Source: Streptomyces griseicoloratus
GTDB taxonomy: Bacteria; Actinomycetota; Actinomycetes; Streptomycetales; Streptomycetaceae
Reading direction: 5' to 3'
Assembly (NCBI RefSeq): GCF_014534645.1
Contig: NZ_JACVQF010000235.1
Coordinates: forward strand, 264,735-328,734
DNA length: 64,000 nt
In this document: positions 40,620 to 48,777 of the stretch, piece after piece
How the letters are laid out: each line of letters begins with the position of its first letter
Numbering within the stretch: position 1 is the first letter of the stretch
The notes under the pieces: generated by a model
What the model saw: only the letters and a program-made list of their open reading frames with translations
Told to the model about the DNA's origin: nothing
Database searches by the model: none
Program-made: the position numbers and the translations under genes

Positions 40620-41552
40620 GTGCGCGCACTCGTCGTCGACCACACCTCACCCGGACACCTGTCACTGACGGACGTCCCCGCACCGCGGCCCGCCGCCCAC
40701 GAGGCGCTCGTGCGCGTCGAGGCGGTGTCGCTGAACTTCGGTGAGGTCCATGAAGCCACCCGTCCGCAGATGCCCGACGGCACCGTGCTCGGCTGGGACG
40801 CGGCCGGCGTGGTCGTCCAGGCGGCCGCCGACGGCTCGGGCCCGGCGGAGGGAGAGAGGGTCGTCACCCTCGGCGAGACCGGCTGGGCCGAGCTGCGAGC
40901 CGTACCCGCCGCCCGGCTCGGCACCGCACCGAAGGACGCCGACCCCGGCGCACTGAGCACCATCCCCGTCGCCGGACTGAGCGCCCTGCACGTGCTGCGC
41001 CGGATGGGATCGCTGCTCGGTCGCCGCGTGATGGTCACGGGTGCTTCCGGCGGCGTCGGCCGCTACGCCGTCCAGCTCGCCGCCCGCTCGGGTGCGCACG
41101 TCGTTGCCATCAGCCGGAACCCCGCCCAGGCGGACGGACTGCGGGCCCTGGGCGCCCACGAGGTCCACCCCGAGCCGGCCGCCGTACGGCAGCCCGTGTC
41201 CGCCGTTCTCGACAACGTCGGCGGACAGTACCTCGTCGACGCCTTCGCCGCCCTGTCGGCCGGCGGCGTCCTCTACAGCGTGGGCCGTTCCTCCGAGGCC
41301 GACGTGGTGCTGTCACCCGATGACCTGGTGGGCACCGGAGGGCGGCACGACCGGTCGATCCGCACCTTCTTTCTCTTCGGCGACCCCACCACCGACTTCT
41401 CCGCCGATCTGACCTGGCTGGCCGGAGAGATCGCGGCAGGCCGCCTCGATCCGGGCATCAGCTGGCGCGGCCCCTGGTCTCGCCATTCCGAGGCAGTAGA
41501 GGCCCTGCTCGGCCGGCGCCTCCACGGCAAGGCCGTCCTCGATCTCGAGTAA
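40620..41552 (+). CDS. Zinc-free medium-chain oxidoreductase (quinone reductase-like)
   Basis: The 310-residue protein is a quinone-oxidoreductase-like MDR enzyme: RVEAVSLNFGEVHEATRP, VLGWDAAGVVVQAA, the cofactor motif VTGASGGVGRYAVQLAARSG and LDNVGGQYLVDAFAALSAGG. The C-terminus RRLHGKAVLDL is typical. GTG 40620 has an AAAGG site. It is paired with the divergent TetR gene, mirroring the module at 37.0-38.7 kb, and ends at a strong hairpin. Confidence 0.92.
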   Translation: MRALVVDHTSPGHLSLTDVPAPRPAAHEALVRVEAVSLNFGEVHEATRPQMPDGTVLGWDAAGVVVQAAADGSGPAEGERVVTLGETGWAELRAVPAARLGTAPKDADPGALSTIPVAGLSALHVLRRMGSLLGRRVMVTGASGGVGRYAVQLAARSGAHVVAISRNPAQADGLRALGAHEVHPEPAAVRQPVSAVLDNVGGQYLVDAFAALSAGGVLYSVGRSSEADVVLSPDDLVGTGGRHDRSIRTFFLFGDPTTDFSADLTWLAGEIAAGRLDPGISWRGPWSRHSEAVEALLGRRLHGKAVLDLE

Positions 41553-41568
41553 CCGGTCCGGTCCCGGC

Positions 41569-41602
41569 GCGTGACTCCCCGCCCGGCAGGGCGGGGTCAC
41601 GC
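41569..41602. terminator. Hairpin terminator after the second reductase
   Basis: GCGTGACTCCCCGCCC pairs with GGGCGGGGTCACGC (one bulged T, plus one unpaired-C ambiguity) over a GGCA loop. It lies between convergent genes, the reductase and the response regulator. Confidence 0.75.
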
Positions 41603-41685
41603 TGCACAAGTCGGAGAGGCCGGGAGGCCGGCGAGGTCCCGGGCGGCGAGGAGCCGTAGCGCCCCGGCCGGTCAACGGCGTGGGG

Positions 41686-42348
41686 TCAGGAGTTGCGCGG
41701 GGTCACCAGGCCGGATTCGTAGGCGAGAACCACGAGTTGGGCGCGGTCGCGGGCGTTGAGCTTGGCCATGGCCCGATTGATGTGGGTCTTGGCGGTCGAC
41801 GGGCTGATGACCAGGCGGCCGGCGATCTCGTCGTTGGACAAGCCCTGCGCGGCCAGGGCGACCGCCTGGCGTTCGCGGCCGGTCAGCTCCTCCAGCCCGC
41901 GGTCGGCGCGGGTGGGAGGCGGCTGGGTGAGGTACCGGTCCATGAGCCTTCGGGTGATCGCGGGCGCGAGCAGGGCGTCGCCGCGGGCGGCGACGCGTAC
42001 GCCGTGCAGGAGGTCCTCCGGCACGATGTCCTTGACCAGGAAGCCGGCGGCGCCGGCGCGCAGCGCGTCCAGGACGTACTCGTCCATGCCGTAGTTGGTC
42101 AGGATGACGACGTGGACGCAGGCCAGGGCCGGGTCCGCGGCGATGCGCCGGGTCGCCTCGATGCCGTCCATGACGGGCATCTGGATGTCGATGAGCGCGA
42201 CGTCGGGCAGCTGCTCCTTGACCAGCGCCAGGCCCTCTTGTCCGTCGGCGGCCTCGGCCACCACCTCGATGTCGTCTTCGAGGTCGAGCAGCGCGCGGAA
42301 TCCGCTGCGGATGAGCGGCTGGTCGTCGACCAGCAGGACACGGATCAC
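41686..42348 (-). CDS. NarL/LuxR-type response regulator
   Basis: The 220-residue protein has a receiver domain (VLLVDDQPLIRSGFRALL, phospho-acceptor D54 in ALIDIQMP, a KDI lysine in GFLVKDIVPE) and a C-terminal LuxR helix-turn-helix (LTGREREAVALAAQGL-type, NDEIAGRLVISPSTAKTHINRAMAKL). Its ATG overlaps the kinase stop as ATGA, so the two form a two-component system. It may control the small membrane protein on the other side of the kinase. Confidence 0.95.
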   Translation of the reverse strand: MIRVLLVDDQPLIRSGFRALLDLEDDIEVVAEAADGQEGLALVKEQLPDVALIDIQMPVMDGIEATRRIAADPALACVHVVILTNYGMDEYVLDALRAGAAGFLVKDIVPEDLLHGVRVAARGDALLAPAITRRLMDRYLTQPPPTRADRGLEELTGRERQAVALAAQGLSNDEIAGRLVISPSTAKTHINRAMAKLNARDRAQLVVLAYESGLVTPRNS

Positions 42349-43472
42349 GACGCTCCGTTCGTGGGGAGTTCGGCCTGGACGGTGAAGCCTCCCGCGCTGC
42401 GCGGCTCGGTGCTCAGCCGGCCACCCAGGGCGGTGACGCGTTCGCGCATGCCGAGCAGCCCGAGGCCGGGCGTCGGCGAGGGGTACGGGGTGGCCGTTCC
42501 GTCGTCGTCGACGCGGATGGCGAGGGCGTCCGGCCGGTAGCCGATGAGGACGGAGACGGTGGTCGCGGCGGCGTGCCGGGCGACGTTGGTGAGCGATTCC
42601 TGAACGATCCGGTAGGCGGTGCGGCCCACTGCCGCCGGCACGGCGTGCGGAGGTCCTTCGATCGTCAGCGTCGTCCTGAGGCCGGTCGTCCGGAACCGTT
42701 CCACCAGGTCCGGGATGTGGTCGAGTCCGTGCGGCGGGGAGGTGTCGTCGTCGCGCAGCGCCTCCAGGGTCGCGCGCAGCTCCCGGCTCGCCTCCCGGCC
42801 GGCCTCCTGGATCGCCAGCAGGGCCTCCGGCACCTGCTCGCCCCGCCGCCGGGCCACGTGGACGGCGACCTCGGACTGCACCTTGATGACCGAGATCTGG
42901 TGGGTCAGTGAATCGTGCAGCTCCCGCGCGATGCGCAGCCGCTCCTCGTCGGCCCGGTGCCGCGCGGTCTCCTCGCGGGTGCGCTCGGCCTCGTCCGCCC
43001 GCCGTTCGGCCTGCCGCACCGCCTCCCCGGCGGCGAACGCGGCGATCAGCCAGGCGATCTCCAGGGTGTTGCGGGCCTGCCCCACGACCTCGCGCGCGGG
43101 TCCGTCCTGGGAGACCAGGGCGGTGAGGTGGAGCACGACCAGCAGGCCCACGGACGCCGCCACCGCGACGGTGCGGTGCCCGGCGCGTACCGCGCCGTAG
43201 ACCGCGACCAGGTAGGAGACGGCGAGCACCTCGAATCCGGCCGCCTGATGGCCCGCTGCGAACAGCCCGGTGACGGCCAGGACCACGAGCGGTGCCCGGC
43301 GGCCGGCGGCCAGTGCCAGTCCGCCGGCCGCCAGCAGCGTGGCGCCGAGCAGTTCGCGGCCCCCGGCCGGATGGGGCCCGGACAGCCCGGTGCCCAGCAG
43401 CAGCGCCGCCACGCCGACGGCGATCACCCAGTCGGTGACTCCGGCCGGGACAGCGAACCGTCCTTTGATCAT
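42345..43472 (-). CDS. Sensor histidine kinase, NarX/DesK type
   Basis: The 375-residue protein has four to six N-terminal membrane segments (residues about 10-150), a coiled linker rich in Glu/Arg, the HisKA_3 motif RIARELHDSLTHQISVI with the phospho-accepting histidine, and an ATPase domain ending in PTPGLGLLGMRERVTALGG. ATG 43472 gives the normal start before the first membrane segment. It is translationally coupled to the response regulator. The signal is unknown; the short loops favour a membrane-state sensor. Confidence 0.94.
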   Translation of the reverse strand: MIKGRFAVPAGVTDWVIAVGVAALLLGTGLSGPHPAGGRELLGATLLAAGGLALAAGRRAPLVVLAVTGLFAAGHQAAGFEVLAVSYLVAVYGAVRAGHRTVAVAASVGLLVVLHLTALVSQDGPAREVVGQARNTLEIAWLIAAFAAGEAVRQAERRADEAERTREETARHRADEERLRIARELHDSLTHQISVIKVQSEVAVHVARRRGEQVPEALLAIQEAGREASRELRATLEALRDDDTSPPHGLDHIPDLVERFRTTGLRTTLTIEGPPHAVPAAVGRTAYRIVQESLTNVARHAAATTVSVLIGYRPDALAIRVDDDGTATPYPSPTPGLGLLGMRERVTALGGRLSTEPRSAGGFTVQAELPTNGAS

Positions 43473-43559
43473 GGGTGCACCGTAGCGGGATGCGGTCGTG
43501 GGCGGATCCGGCTCGAGGACGAGCGGCCGGCTACCGCGTCTGCGGTACCAACGCGCGGT

Positions 43560-43590
43560 CTGCGGCATCCGGAGTATCCGGATGCCGCAG
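43560..43590. repeat. 31-nt inverted repeat with perfect 14-bp arms
   Basis: CTGCGGCATCCGGA is followed by GTA and its exact reverse complement. It lies in the spacer between the divergent kinase and the DUF6223-like gene, 87 bases from the kinase start and 113 from the other. A 14-bp perfect dyad is too long for chance. It could be a regulator site for the two-component system or a transcript hairpin. Confidence 0.8.
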
Positions 43591-43703
43591 CGGCGGCAGC
43601 GGGAAGTGCCCGCATCTGCTGGACGACCGGCGGGGGGACCGGCGCGCATGCTCTGGAGGCACATCGAACCCCGAAATCGGCGACGGAGAAGGAGGAGAGC
43701 GGT

Positions 43704-44078
43704 ATGAGTGCTTCAGCAGCGTTGATGGCGGCCGCCGAGGGCGGAATCATCGGCGACGGGCGGACCGGGGCCAACCTCGCCCTCGGGGTGGGGGTGCTCG
43801 GGCTGGCCATCGGCTGGTCGGCCCTGGCCCGCGTCGGCCGCCGGACAGGCATCGCCAAAGCGCGCACCGGCGGGATGGCGGCCATCGCGGCGGGGATGGC
43901 CGGCACGGTCCTCGCGGTGCTGCACGTGGCCACCTCCAGCGGCGGTCCCGGCACCGGCAACGGGCTCGTCGGCGCCATCGTGGCCATCCCGCTGGGCCTG
44001 GGCGCCGTGATCCTCGGCCGCCGGGCGCTGACCCGCTACCGCCGCCCCGACCGGCCGGCCGATCGGACGACCGTCTGA
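43704..44078 (+). CDS. Small membrane protein, DUF6223-like
   Basis: The 124-residue protein has three membrane segments (ANLALGVGVLGLAIGWSAL, GGMAAIAAGMAGTVLAVLHVA, GLVGAIVAIPLGLGAVIL) with the loop GRRTGIAKAR and a short basic tail. It resembles the DUF6223 family of actinobacterial membrane proteins with no known role. GGAGGAG precedes the ATG. It is divergent from a two-component operon, a common arrangement for a target gene. Confidence 0.75.
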   Translation: MSASAALMAAAEGGIIGDGRTGANLALGVGVLGLAIGWSALARVGRRTGIAKARTGGMAAIAAGMAGTVLAVLHVATSSGGPGTGNGLVGAIVAIPLGLGAVILGRRALTRYRRPDRPADRTTV

Positions 44079-44090
44079 ACCGTCACCGGC

Positions 44091-44477
44091 TCACGGCGTG
44101 CGTGCCGGCGAATCCTGCTGCACGTTCCTTCGTGCCGAGCGGCGCAGGGTCCACTGCGCCAGAGGCTGCAGCGCTTCCACGAGGGCCAGACCGTCCGGGG
44201 ACAGCCGGTACCGGATCTGCACGGGAGTGCTGGGAATGACGCTGCGCTCCAGGAGACCGGCGGTCTCGAGTTCCTTCAGGCGCTGGGAGAGCAGCCGGTC
44301 GGAGATGCCGTCGATGGAGGCCCGGAACTCGCCGAACCGTGTCGCGCCCTGATGGGCGGCCGTCAGGATCGACCCCGTCCAGCGGCGTCCCACCAGTTCG
44401 AGGGTCTCTTCGAAGGACGGGCAGGTGTCGTCTTGGATGGAGCGACGCTCGAGCGGTATGGACTGGAGAGTAGTCAC
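44091..44477 (-). CDS. HxlR family transcriptional regulator
   Basis: The 128-residue protein is an HxlR winged-helix regulator: CPSFEETLELVGRRWTGSILTAA, GATRFGEFRASIDGISDRLLSQRLKELETAGLLER, and PVQIRYRLSPDGLALVEALQPLAQW. The single Cys near residue 19 is typical and in some relatives senses oxidants or electrophiles. GTG 44477 has no Shine-Dalgarno site and may start a leaderless mRNA. It lies downstream of LLM and PCMH flavoenzyme genes, which it probably controls. Confidence 0.93.
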   Translation of the reverse strand: MTTLQSIPLERRSIQDDTCPSFEETLELVGRRWTGSILTAAHQGATRFGEFRASIDGISDRLLSQRLKELETAGLLERSVIPSTPVQIRYRLSPDGLALVEALQPLAQWTLRRSARRNVQQDSPARTP

Positions 44478-44614
44478 TTGTAAAAGGTTAGCACCATACC
44501 AAAAGTGGCCATGGGGCCCGCGGTCTCGGACGGGGAGCCGAGCAGCCGCCTGCTCGCCGTCTGCCCGTGGCCGGCTTCGGCAGCGGGCCTGTCGGACAGA
44601 CGGACCGGAGCCGG

Positions 44615-45925
44615 TCAGCCTCCTGCTGGATGGCGCAGGAGGCCGTCGGGGTCGTAGTGCTTCCACAACTCGCTGACCCGGGCCCCGGTGGGTCCGGGGT
44701 AGGCGCGCGCGAAGGTGGACTCGTCGGGTCTGCTCTCGAAGTTCACGTACGCCCCGTCCGTGTACGGAGCCACGGCCTCCCAAGCGGCCGAGAGAGCCTG
44801 TCGGCCGTGCGGCGGGAAGGTCGAGGCGACGATCAGCGTCTGCTGGTGGCGATGGGCGTAGGCGGTGGCTGCCGGGTCCGGGTCGTTCGCCGCGCCGCCG
44901 AGGGAGCGCATCTGGACCAGGGCCGGTGCGGAGCCGGTCGAGGCTGCTACCAGGGCACGGGCGACGTCGGGGGTCATTTCCGTGATGAGTCCGTTCGTCG
45001 TCTGCGATGGCATCTGTCCGACGTTGGGATGCAGGTGGGCGGGGGAGACCAGGTCCGGGTAGGAGAGGATGTGGGCCTGCTGGAGGGTCACGTCGCCGAT
45101 GCCGAGGAGCGGCTGGACGGCTCGTTGGATGGTGGACGGGTTGCCCGAGGCCACGACCGCGGTGATGAAGGCGAGCGGCTCCGCACCGTTGGACGACAGC
45201 ATGACTGCCGTCGACAGTTCGCGTGGTGCCTCGGCCACGACCGCCTCCCAGCGCCGCAGGGTCTCGCCCGCCGGATCCACGCGCGCGACGAGCTGTGCGA
45301 AGCCGACGTCGGAGAGTTCGACAGCCTCGATCTCGAAGGCCACCGCGATGCCGGCGCCGGCCCCCGCGCCGCGCATCACCCACAGCAGATCGGGTTCGGT
45401 GGCCGGGTCGGCGCGGACCTGGGTGCCGTCCGGCAGGACCACCTCGACCGCGCGGACGTGGTCGACGGTGAGCCCGTAGTGCCGCACGAGCCAGCCGATG
45501 CCGCCGGCCGTGGCGAGGCCGCCGACTCCCACGTTGCCGTGGTCACCGGAGCTGATGGCCAGCCCGTGCGGGGCGAGCGCCCGGGCCACTTGGGCCCAGC
45601 GGGCGCCCGCCTCCACCCGGACCAGGCGCGCAGCACGGTCGAGGACGTCGACACGGCGCATCGCGGACAGGTCGATGACGAGCCCGCCGTTGTTGGTGGC
45701 ACTGCCGGACAGGCCGTGTCCGCCGCTGCGGACCGCGAGCGGGAGGTGCTGCTCGCGGGCCAGTCGCAGCGCCGCGACGACGTCGTCGGCGGACTCGGCG
45801 AGGACGACTGCCGCCGGGCGGCCGGTGGTGGTGTACGTGGAGCGCAGCAGGGCGTAGCGGCGATCGCCCGGCGTGACGATCTTGCCCGCGAGGGCGGCCG
45901 GTGCTGCACCGAGGCTCGTGGTCAT
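44615..45925 (-). CDS. FAD-linked PCMH/BBE-type oxidase
   Basis: The 436-residue protein is a berberine-bridge-enzyme-like flavoenzyme. The PCMH FAD-binding half has VRSGGHGLSGSATNNGG with H70, the usual covalent FAD attachment histidine. The position that carries the second attachment cysteine in bicovalent members is H129 (SSGDHGNVGVGG), so FAD would be linked once. The C-terminus has the BBE motif around AYVNFESRPDE and ELWKHYDPDGLL. Its ATG overlaps the LLM stop as ATGA. Members oxidise sugars or alcohols; the substrate is unknown. Confidence 0.93.
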   Translation of the reverse strand: MTTSLGAAPAALAGKIVTPGDRRYALLRSTYTTTGRPAAVVLAESADDVVAALRLAREQHLPLAVRSGGHGLSGSATNNGGLVIDLSAMRRVDVLDRAARLVRVEAGARWAQVARALAPHGLAISSGDHGNVGVGGLATAGGIGWLVRHYGLTVDHVRAVEVVLPDGTQVRADPATEPDLLWVMRGAGAGAGIAVAFEIEAVELSDVGFAQLVARVDPAGETLRRWEAVVAEAPRELSTAVMLSSNGAEPLAFITAVVASGNPSTIQRAVQPLLGIGDVTLQQAHILSYPDLVSPAHLHPNVGQMPSQTTNGLITEMTPDVARALVAASTGSAPALVQMRSLGGAANDPDPAATAYAHRHQQTLIVASTFPPHGRQALSAAWEAVAPYTDGAYVNFESRPDESTFARAYPGPTGARVSELWKHYDPDGLLRHPAGG

Positions 45926-46821
45926 CGTCCGTTCCTTGCGGCATCGACGGCCTCCCGGACAGCCGGGACGACTTCGGAGGCGAACAGGGCGAGCTGGTTC
46001 TCGGGGTCCGTGACGGGCCAGAACACGAAGGTGTCGAAGCCGAGGAGCACACTCCACTCGGTCAGGGCGTCCACCCAGCGCCGCACGTCACCGACGAGGC
46101 CCTGGCCCCCCTGGGCGGACCCGATGACCCCGATCACGTTGTAGATGCGGCGGATCGACTCCGGGGTGCGTCCCGCGGCCGTGGCCGCCGCGTCGATGAT
46201 CTCCTGGCGGGAAGGCACCTCGTGCGGTGGGACGTAGATGTTCAGCGGGGAGATCCACCCGTCGGCCGACCGGCCCGTCACCGTCAGCATTTTGCGCTTC
46301 TGGGCGCCGAGCCAGAGTTCCACGGGCTTGGGCGGTACGGGACCGGCGCGGTATCCGGTCACCGAGTGATGAGGGCTCTGCAGCCGTACCGTTCCTCCGG
46401 CCAGAGCCCGGCGCATGATTCCGAGGGACTCCTCGGTGAAGGCGACCATCTGCTCGCCGCGCCGCGGCAGGCCGCCCATCGAGGCGATGGCCTCCGGGAA
46501 GGCACCGCCTCCGACACCGAGATGAATCCGGCCGTCGGTGAGCACGCTCAGCGATGCCGCGGCCTTGGCGAGCATCGTGGGCGGACGAAGCTGCAGGTCC
46601 GCCACGTCGGTGAAGAACGAGATGCGCTCTGTGGCGGCAGCCAGATGGCTGATCAGCGTCCAGCTGTCGAGATGTCCGGGCTGGTAGGGGTGGTCCTGGA
46701 CGGCGAGATGTTCCAGGCCGTGGGCCTCGGCCAGGCGCGCGAGGCGCCGGGTTCGGTCCAGTGACCCGGCCGCAGGATCCAGGCTCAGTCCGAAGGAGAG
46801 GGGGCGTCCGTAGTCGGTCAT
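45922..46821 (-). CDS. LLM-class flavin-dependent oxidoreductase
   Basis: The 299-residue protein is a luciferase-like TIM-barrel monooxygenase or reductase using FMN or F420. Typical parts are LARLAEAHGLEHLAVQDHPYQPGHLDSW, AKAAASLSVLTDGRIHLGVGGGAF and PPKPVELWLGAQKRKML. ATG 46821 is chosen. It is the first gene of a coupled pair with the PCMH oxidase and is followed by an HxlR regulator. The F420-type SGG-like signature was not clear, so the cofactor is open. Confidence 0.92.
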   Translation of the reverse strand: MTDYGRPLSFGLSLDPAAGSLDRTRRLARLAEAHGLEHLAVQDHPYQPGHLDSWTLISHLAAATERISFFTDVADLQLRPPTMLAKAAASLSVLTDGRIHLGVGGGAFPEAIASMGGLPRRGEQMVAFTEESLGIMRRALAGGTVRLQSPHHSVTGYRAGPVPPKPVELWLGAQKRKMLTVTGRSADGWISPLNIYVPPHEVPSRQEIIDAAATAAGRTPESIRRIYNVIGVIGSAQGGQGLVGDVRRWVDALTEWSVLLGFDTFVFWPVTDPENQLALFASEVVPAVREAVDAARNGR

Positions 46822-47266
46822 GCGTCCACACTCCGGCACGCTGCCTCACTGAGCAAAAGACAGGTAAGGCACTAATATTTAGTAAGTGCTAGGGGTGAGT
46901 GCCCTTGCGGGCGAGCCGTCTGGTCTCGCTCTCCTAAGTGGCCAGTTCGTTGGGCGCGGCCTGCTCACGTGCCCCAGGGACTCCACCAGTGTTTCCCCCG
47001 GGTGCGACCGGGTTCACCTTGGGGAATAGTCGTGCACGCCCCACGACACAGGGTCCGACTGGCTCCCAGCGAAGGTTGTCGTCGATGCTCACAGCCGACG
47101 GAAGAGACCCCGGCAGCCGCCTTCACCTGCTTGCGGAGCACTGTGATCACACGGCCCGCAACGGCACGGCGCGAGCAGCGCACGGCGGCTCAGAGCCCGG
47201 CCGGTCCCAGAACCAAGCCTTCTTCTCGTCGTGGACGATGTCTCCTGGACTCAGAATCGAGGCGCC
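46822..47266. other. Divergent intergenic region, flavoenzyme operon / molybdenum hydroxylase operon
   Basis: The 445 bases contain no supported gene. The left part has an unusually AT-rich palindrome ACTAATATTTAGT at 46871-46883, probably in the LLM promoter. The right end holds a GAGG ribosome site before the iron-sulfur subunit gene. Confidence 0.5.
46871..46883. promoter_or_regulatory. AT-rich palindrome upstream of the LLM gene
   Basis: ACTAATATTTAGT is a perfect inverted repeat with 5-base arms, nested in a wider GCACT...AGTGC dyad. It lies 50 bases before the LLM start and stands out by composition. It is a candidate operator for the HxlR regulator at the other end of the operon. Confidence 0.5.
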
Positions 47267-47785
47267 ATGAAGCACGCAGAGACTGAGACACGCCTGTCCG
47301 GCCAGTCGCCCCCCGAGCCGCCGCGAGTCGACATCACGCTCAACGTGAACGGCACCTCCTATTCCCTCCGGGTCGACGCGCGCGTCACCCTTCTCGACGC
47401 GCTGCGGGACCATCTGGGCCTCACCGGCGCGAAGAAGGGGTGCGACCAGGGTGCGTGCGGTGCCTGCACGGTCATGGTCGACGGCAAACGAGTGGTGTCG
47501 TGTCTGGGCCTGGCCGCCCAGTACCAGGGACGGGAGATCACCACGATCGAGGGGCTGTCCGCCGACGGCGAGCTCCACCCCATGCAGGCGGCCTTCGCGA
47601 AGCACGACGCCTTCCAGTGCGGCTACTGCACACCGGGCCAGATCATGTCGGCCGTCTGCTTGATCAAGGAGAGGCGAGCGGAGACCGACGAGGACATCCG
47701 CGAGTTCATGAGCGGCAACATCTGCCGCTGCGGCGCCTATCCGAACATCCGCGCGGCGATCCGCGAAGTCGCCGGGGAGGGCTGA
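47267..47785 (+). CDS. Molybdenum hydroxylase iron-sulfur subunit (YagT-like)
   Basis: The 172-residue protein carries two [2Fe-2S] clusters. The plant-type cluster has the pattern CDQGACGACTVMVDG with a later SCLGLA cysteine; the second is FQCGYCTPGQIM and GNICRCGAYPNI. It passes electrons from the molybdenum subunit to the FAD subunit. It lacks the Tat signal of E. coli YagT/PaoA, so the enzyme is probably cytoplasmic. ATG 47267 follows GAGG. It is the first gene of a four-gene operon. Confidence 0.95.
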   Translation: MKHAETETRLSGQSPPEPPRVDITLNVNGTSYSLRVDARVTLLDALRDHLGLTGAKKGCDQGACGACTVMVDGKRVVSCLGLAAQYQGREITTIEGLSADGELHPMQAAFAKHDAFQCGYCTPGQIMSAVCLIKERRAETDEDIREFMSGNICRCGAYPNIRAAIREVAGEG

Positions 47786-47787
47786 TC

Positions 47788-48777
47788 ATGCACCCCTTCG
47801 AGTACACCCTCGCCGACGACGCCGACCAGGCGGTGGCCGTGGTCACCGCCGACCCGCACACGTCGTTCCTCGCCGGGGGCACGACCCAGCTGGACCTCAT
47901 GAAGGACGGCGTGCTCAGCCCCGAGCGGCTCGTCGACATCACGCGTCTGCCGCTCAAGGGGATCACCCACACCGACACGGCGATCACAGTGGGCGCGCTG
48001 ACGACGATGGAGGAACTCGCGGCGGATCCCGTGGTCCGCGAGCGCCTGCCGTTCGTACGGGAGGCCCTGCTGCTGGGGGCGTCGACCCAGCTGCGGAACA
48101 TGGCCACCATCGGCGGCAACCTGCTCCAGCGAGCGCGGTGCCGCTACTTCCGCGACCCCACCGTCCCGGCCTGCAACAAGCGCAACCCCGGATCCGGTTG
48201 CGCCGCCATCACCGGCATCCACCGCATGCACGCCATCCTGGGCACCAGCGACCACTGCATCGCCCTGCACGCCTCGGACGTCGCGGTCCCGTTCGCGGCC
48301 CTCGACGCCGTCGTGCACACCCAGGGAGGGAACGGCCGGCGCTCGATCCCGCTGACGCAGTTCTACCTGCCGCCCGACGACACACCGAACGTCGAGAACG
48401 TCCTGGAGCACGGCGAGCTGATCACGGCGGTCGAGATCCCCCTGCTGCCGGCAGCGGCGCGGTCGCACTACATCAAGGTCCGTGACCGCGTCTCCTACGA
48501 GTTCGCCCTGGTCTCGGCCGGCGTGGCGCTCGTGACCGAGGACGGCCTCATCCAAGAAGCACGCGTCGCGCTGGGCGGCGTGGGCACGCTGCCCTGGCGC
48601 GCCTGGGACGCCGAGGACGTGCTGCGCGGTTCCCGGGCGGATACGGAGGCGTTCCGCTCGGCGGCAGAGGCCGCCCTCCAAGGCGCCCGGCCCCTGCCGG
48701 GGACGGCGTTCAAGGTGGAACTGGCCAAGCGCACCCTCGTACGCACCCTTGAGACCGTTGCAGGAGCGCAGTCATGA
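47788..48777 (+). CDS. Molybdenum hydroxylase FAD-binding subunit (YagS-like)
   Basis: The 329-residue protein has the FAD-binding domain of xanthine dehydrogenase-type enzymes: TSFLAGGTTQLDLMKDG, TQLRNMATIGGNLLQRARCRYF. The segment from CRYFRDPTVPACNKRNPGSGC matches the extra [4Fe-4S] cluster binding loop of the PaoB/YagS subgroup. The start is two bases after the iron-sulfur gene stop and its stop overlaps the large subunit gene as ATGA. Confidence 0.94.
   Translation: MHPFEYTLADDADQAVAVVTADPHTSFLAGGTTQLDLMKDGVLSPERLVDITRLPLKGITHTDTAITVGALTTMEELAADPVVRERLPFVREALLLGASTQLRNMATIGGNLLQRARCRYFRDPTVPACNKRNPGSGCAAITGIHRMHAILGTSDHCIALHASDVAVPFAALDAVVHTQGGNGRRSIPLTQFYLPPDDTPNVENVLEHGELITAVEIPLLPAAARSHYIKVRDRVSYEFALVSAGVALVTEDGLIQEARVALGGVGTLPWRAWDAEDVLRGSRADTEAFRSAAEAALQGARPLPGTAFKVELAKRTLVRTLETVAGAQS

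Noticed and set aside
46938-47286. Rightward frames of about 105-110 codons before the molybdenum hydroxylase operon
   Set aside because: They run into the iron-sulfur subunit start in other frames, lack ribosome sites and have random-looking composition.
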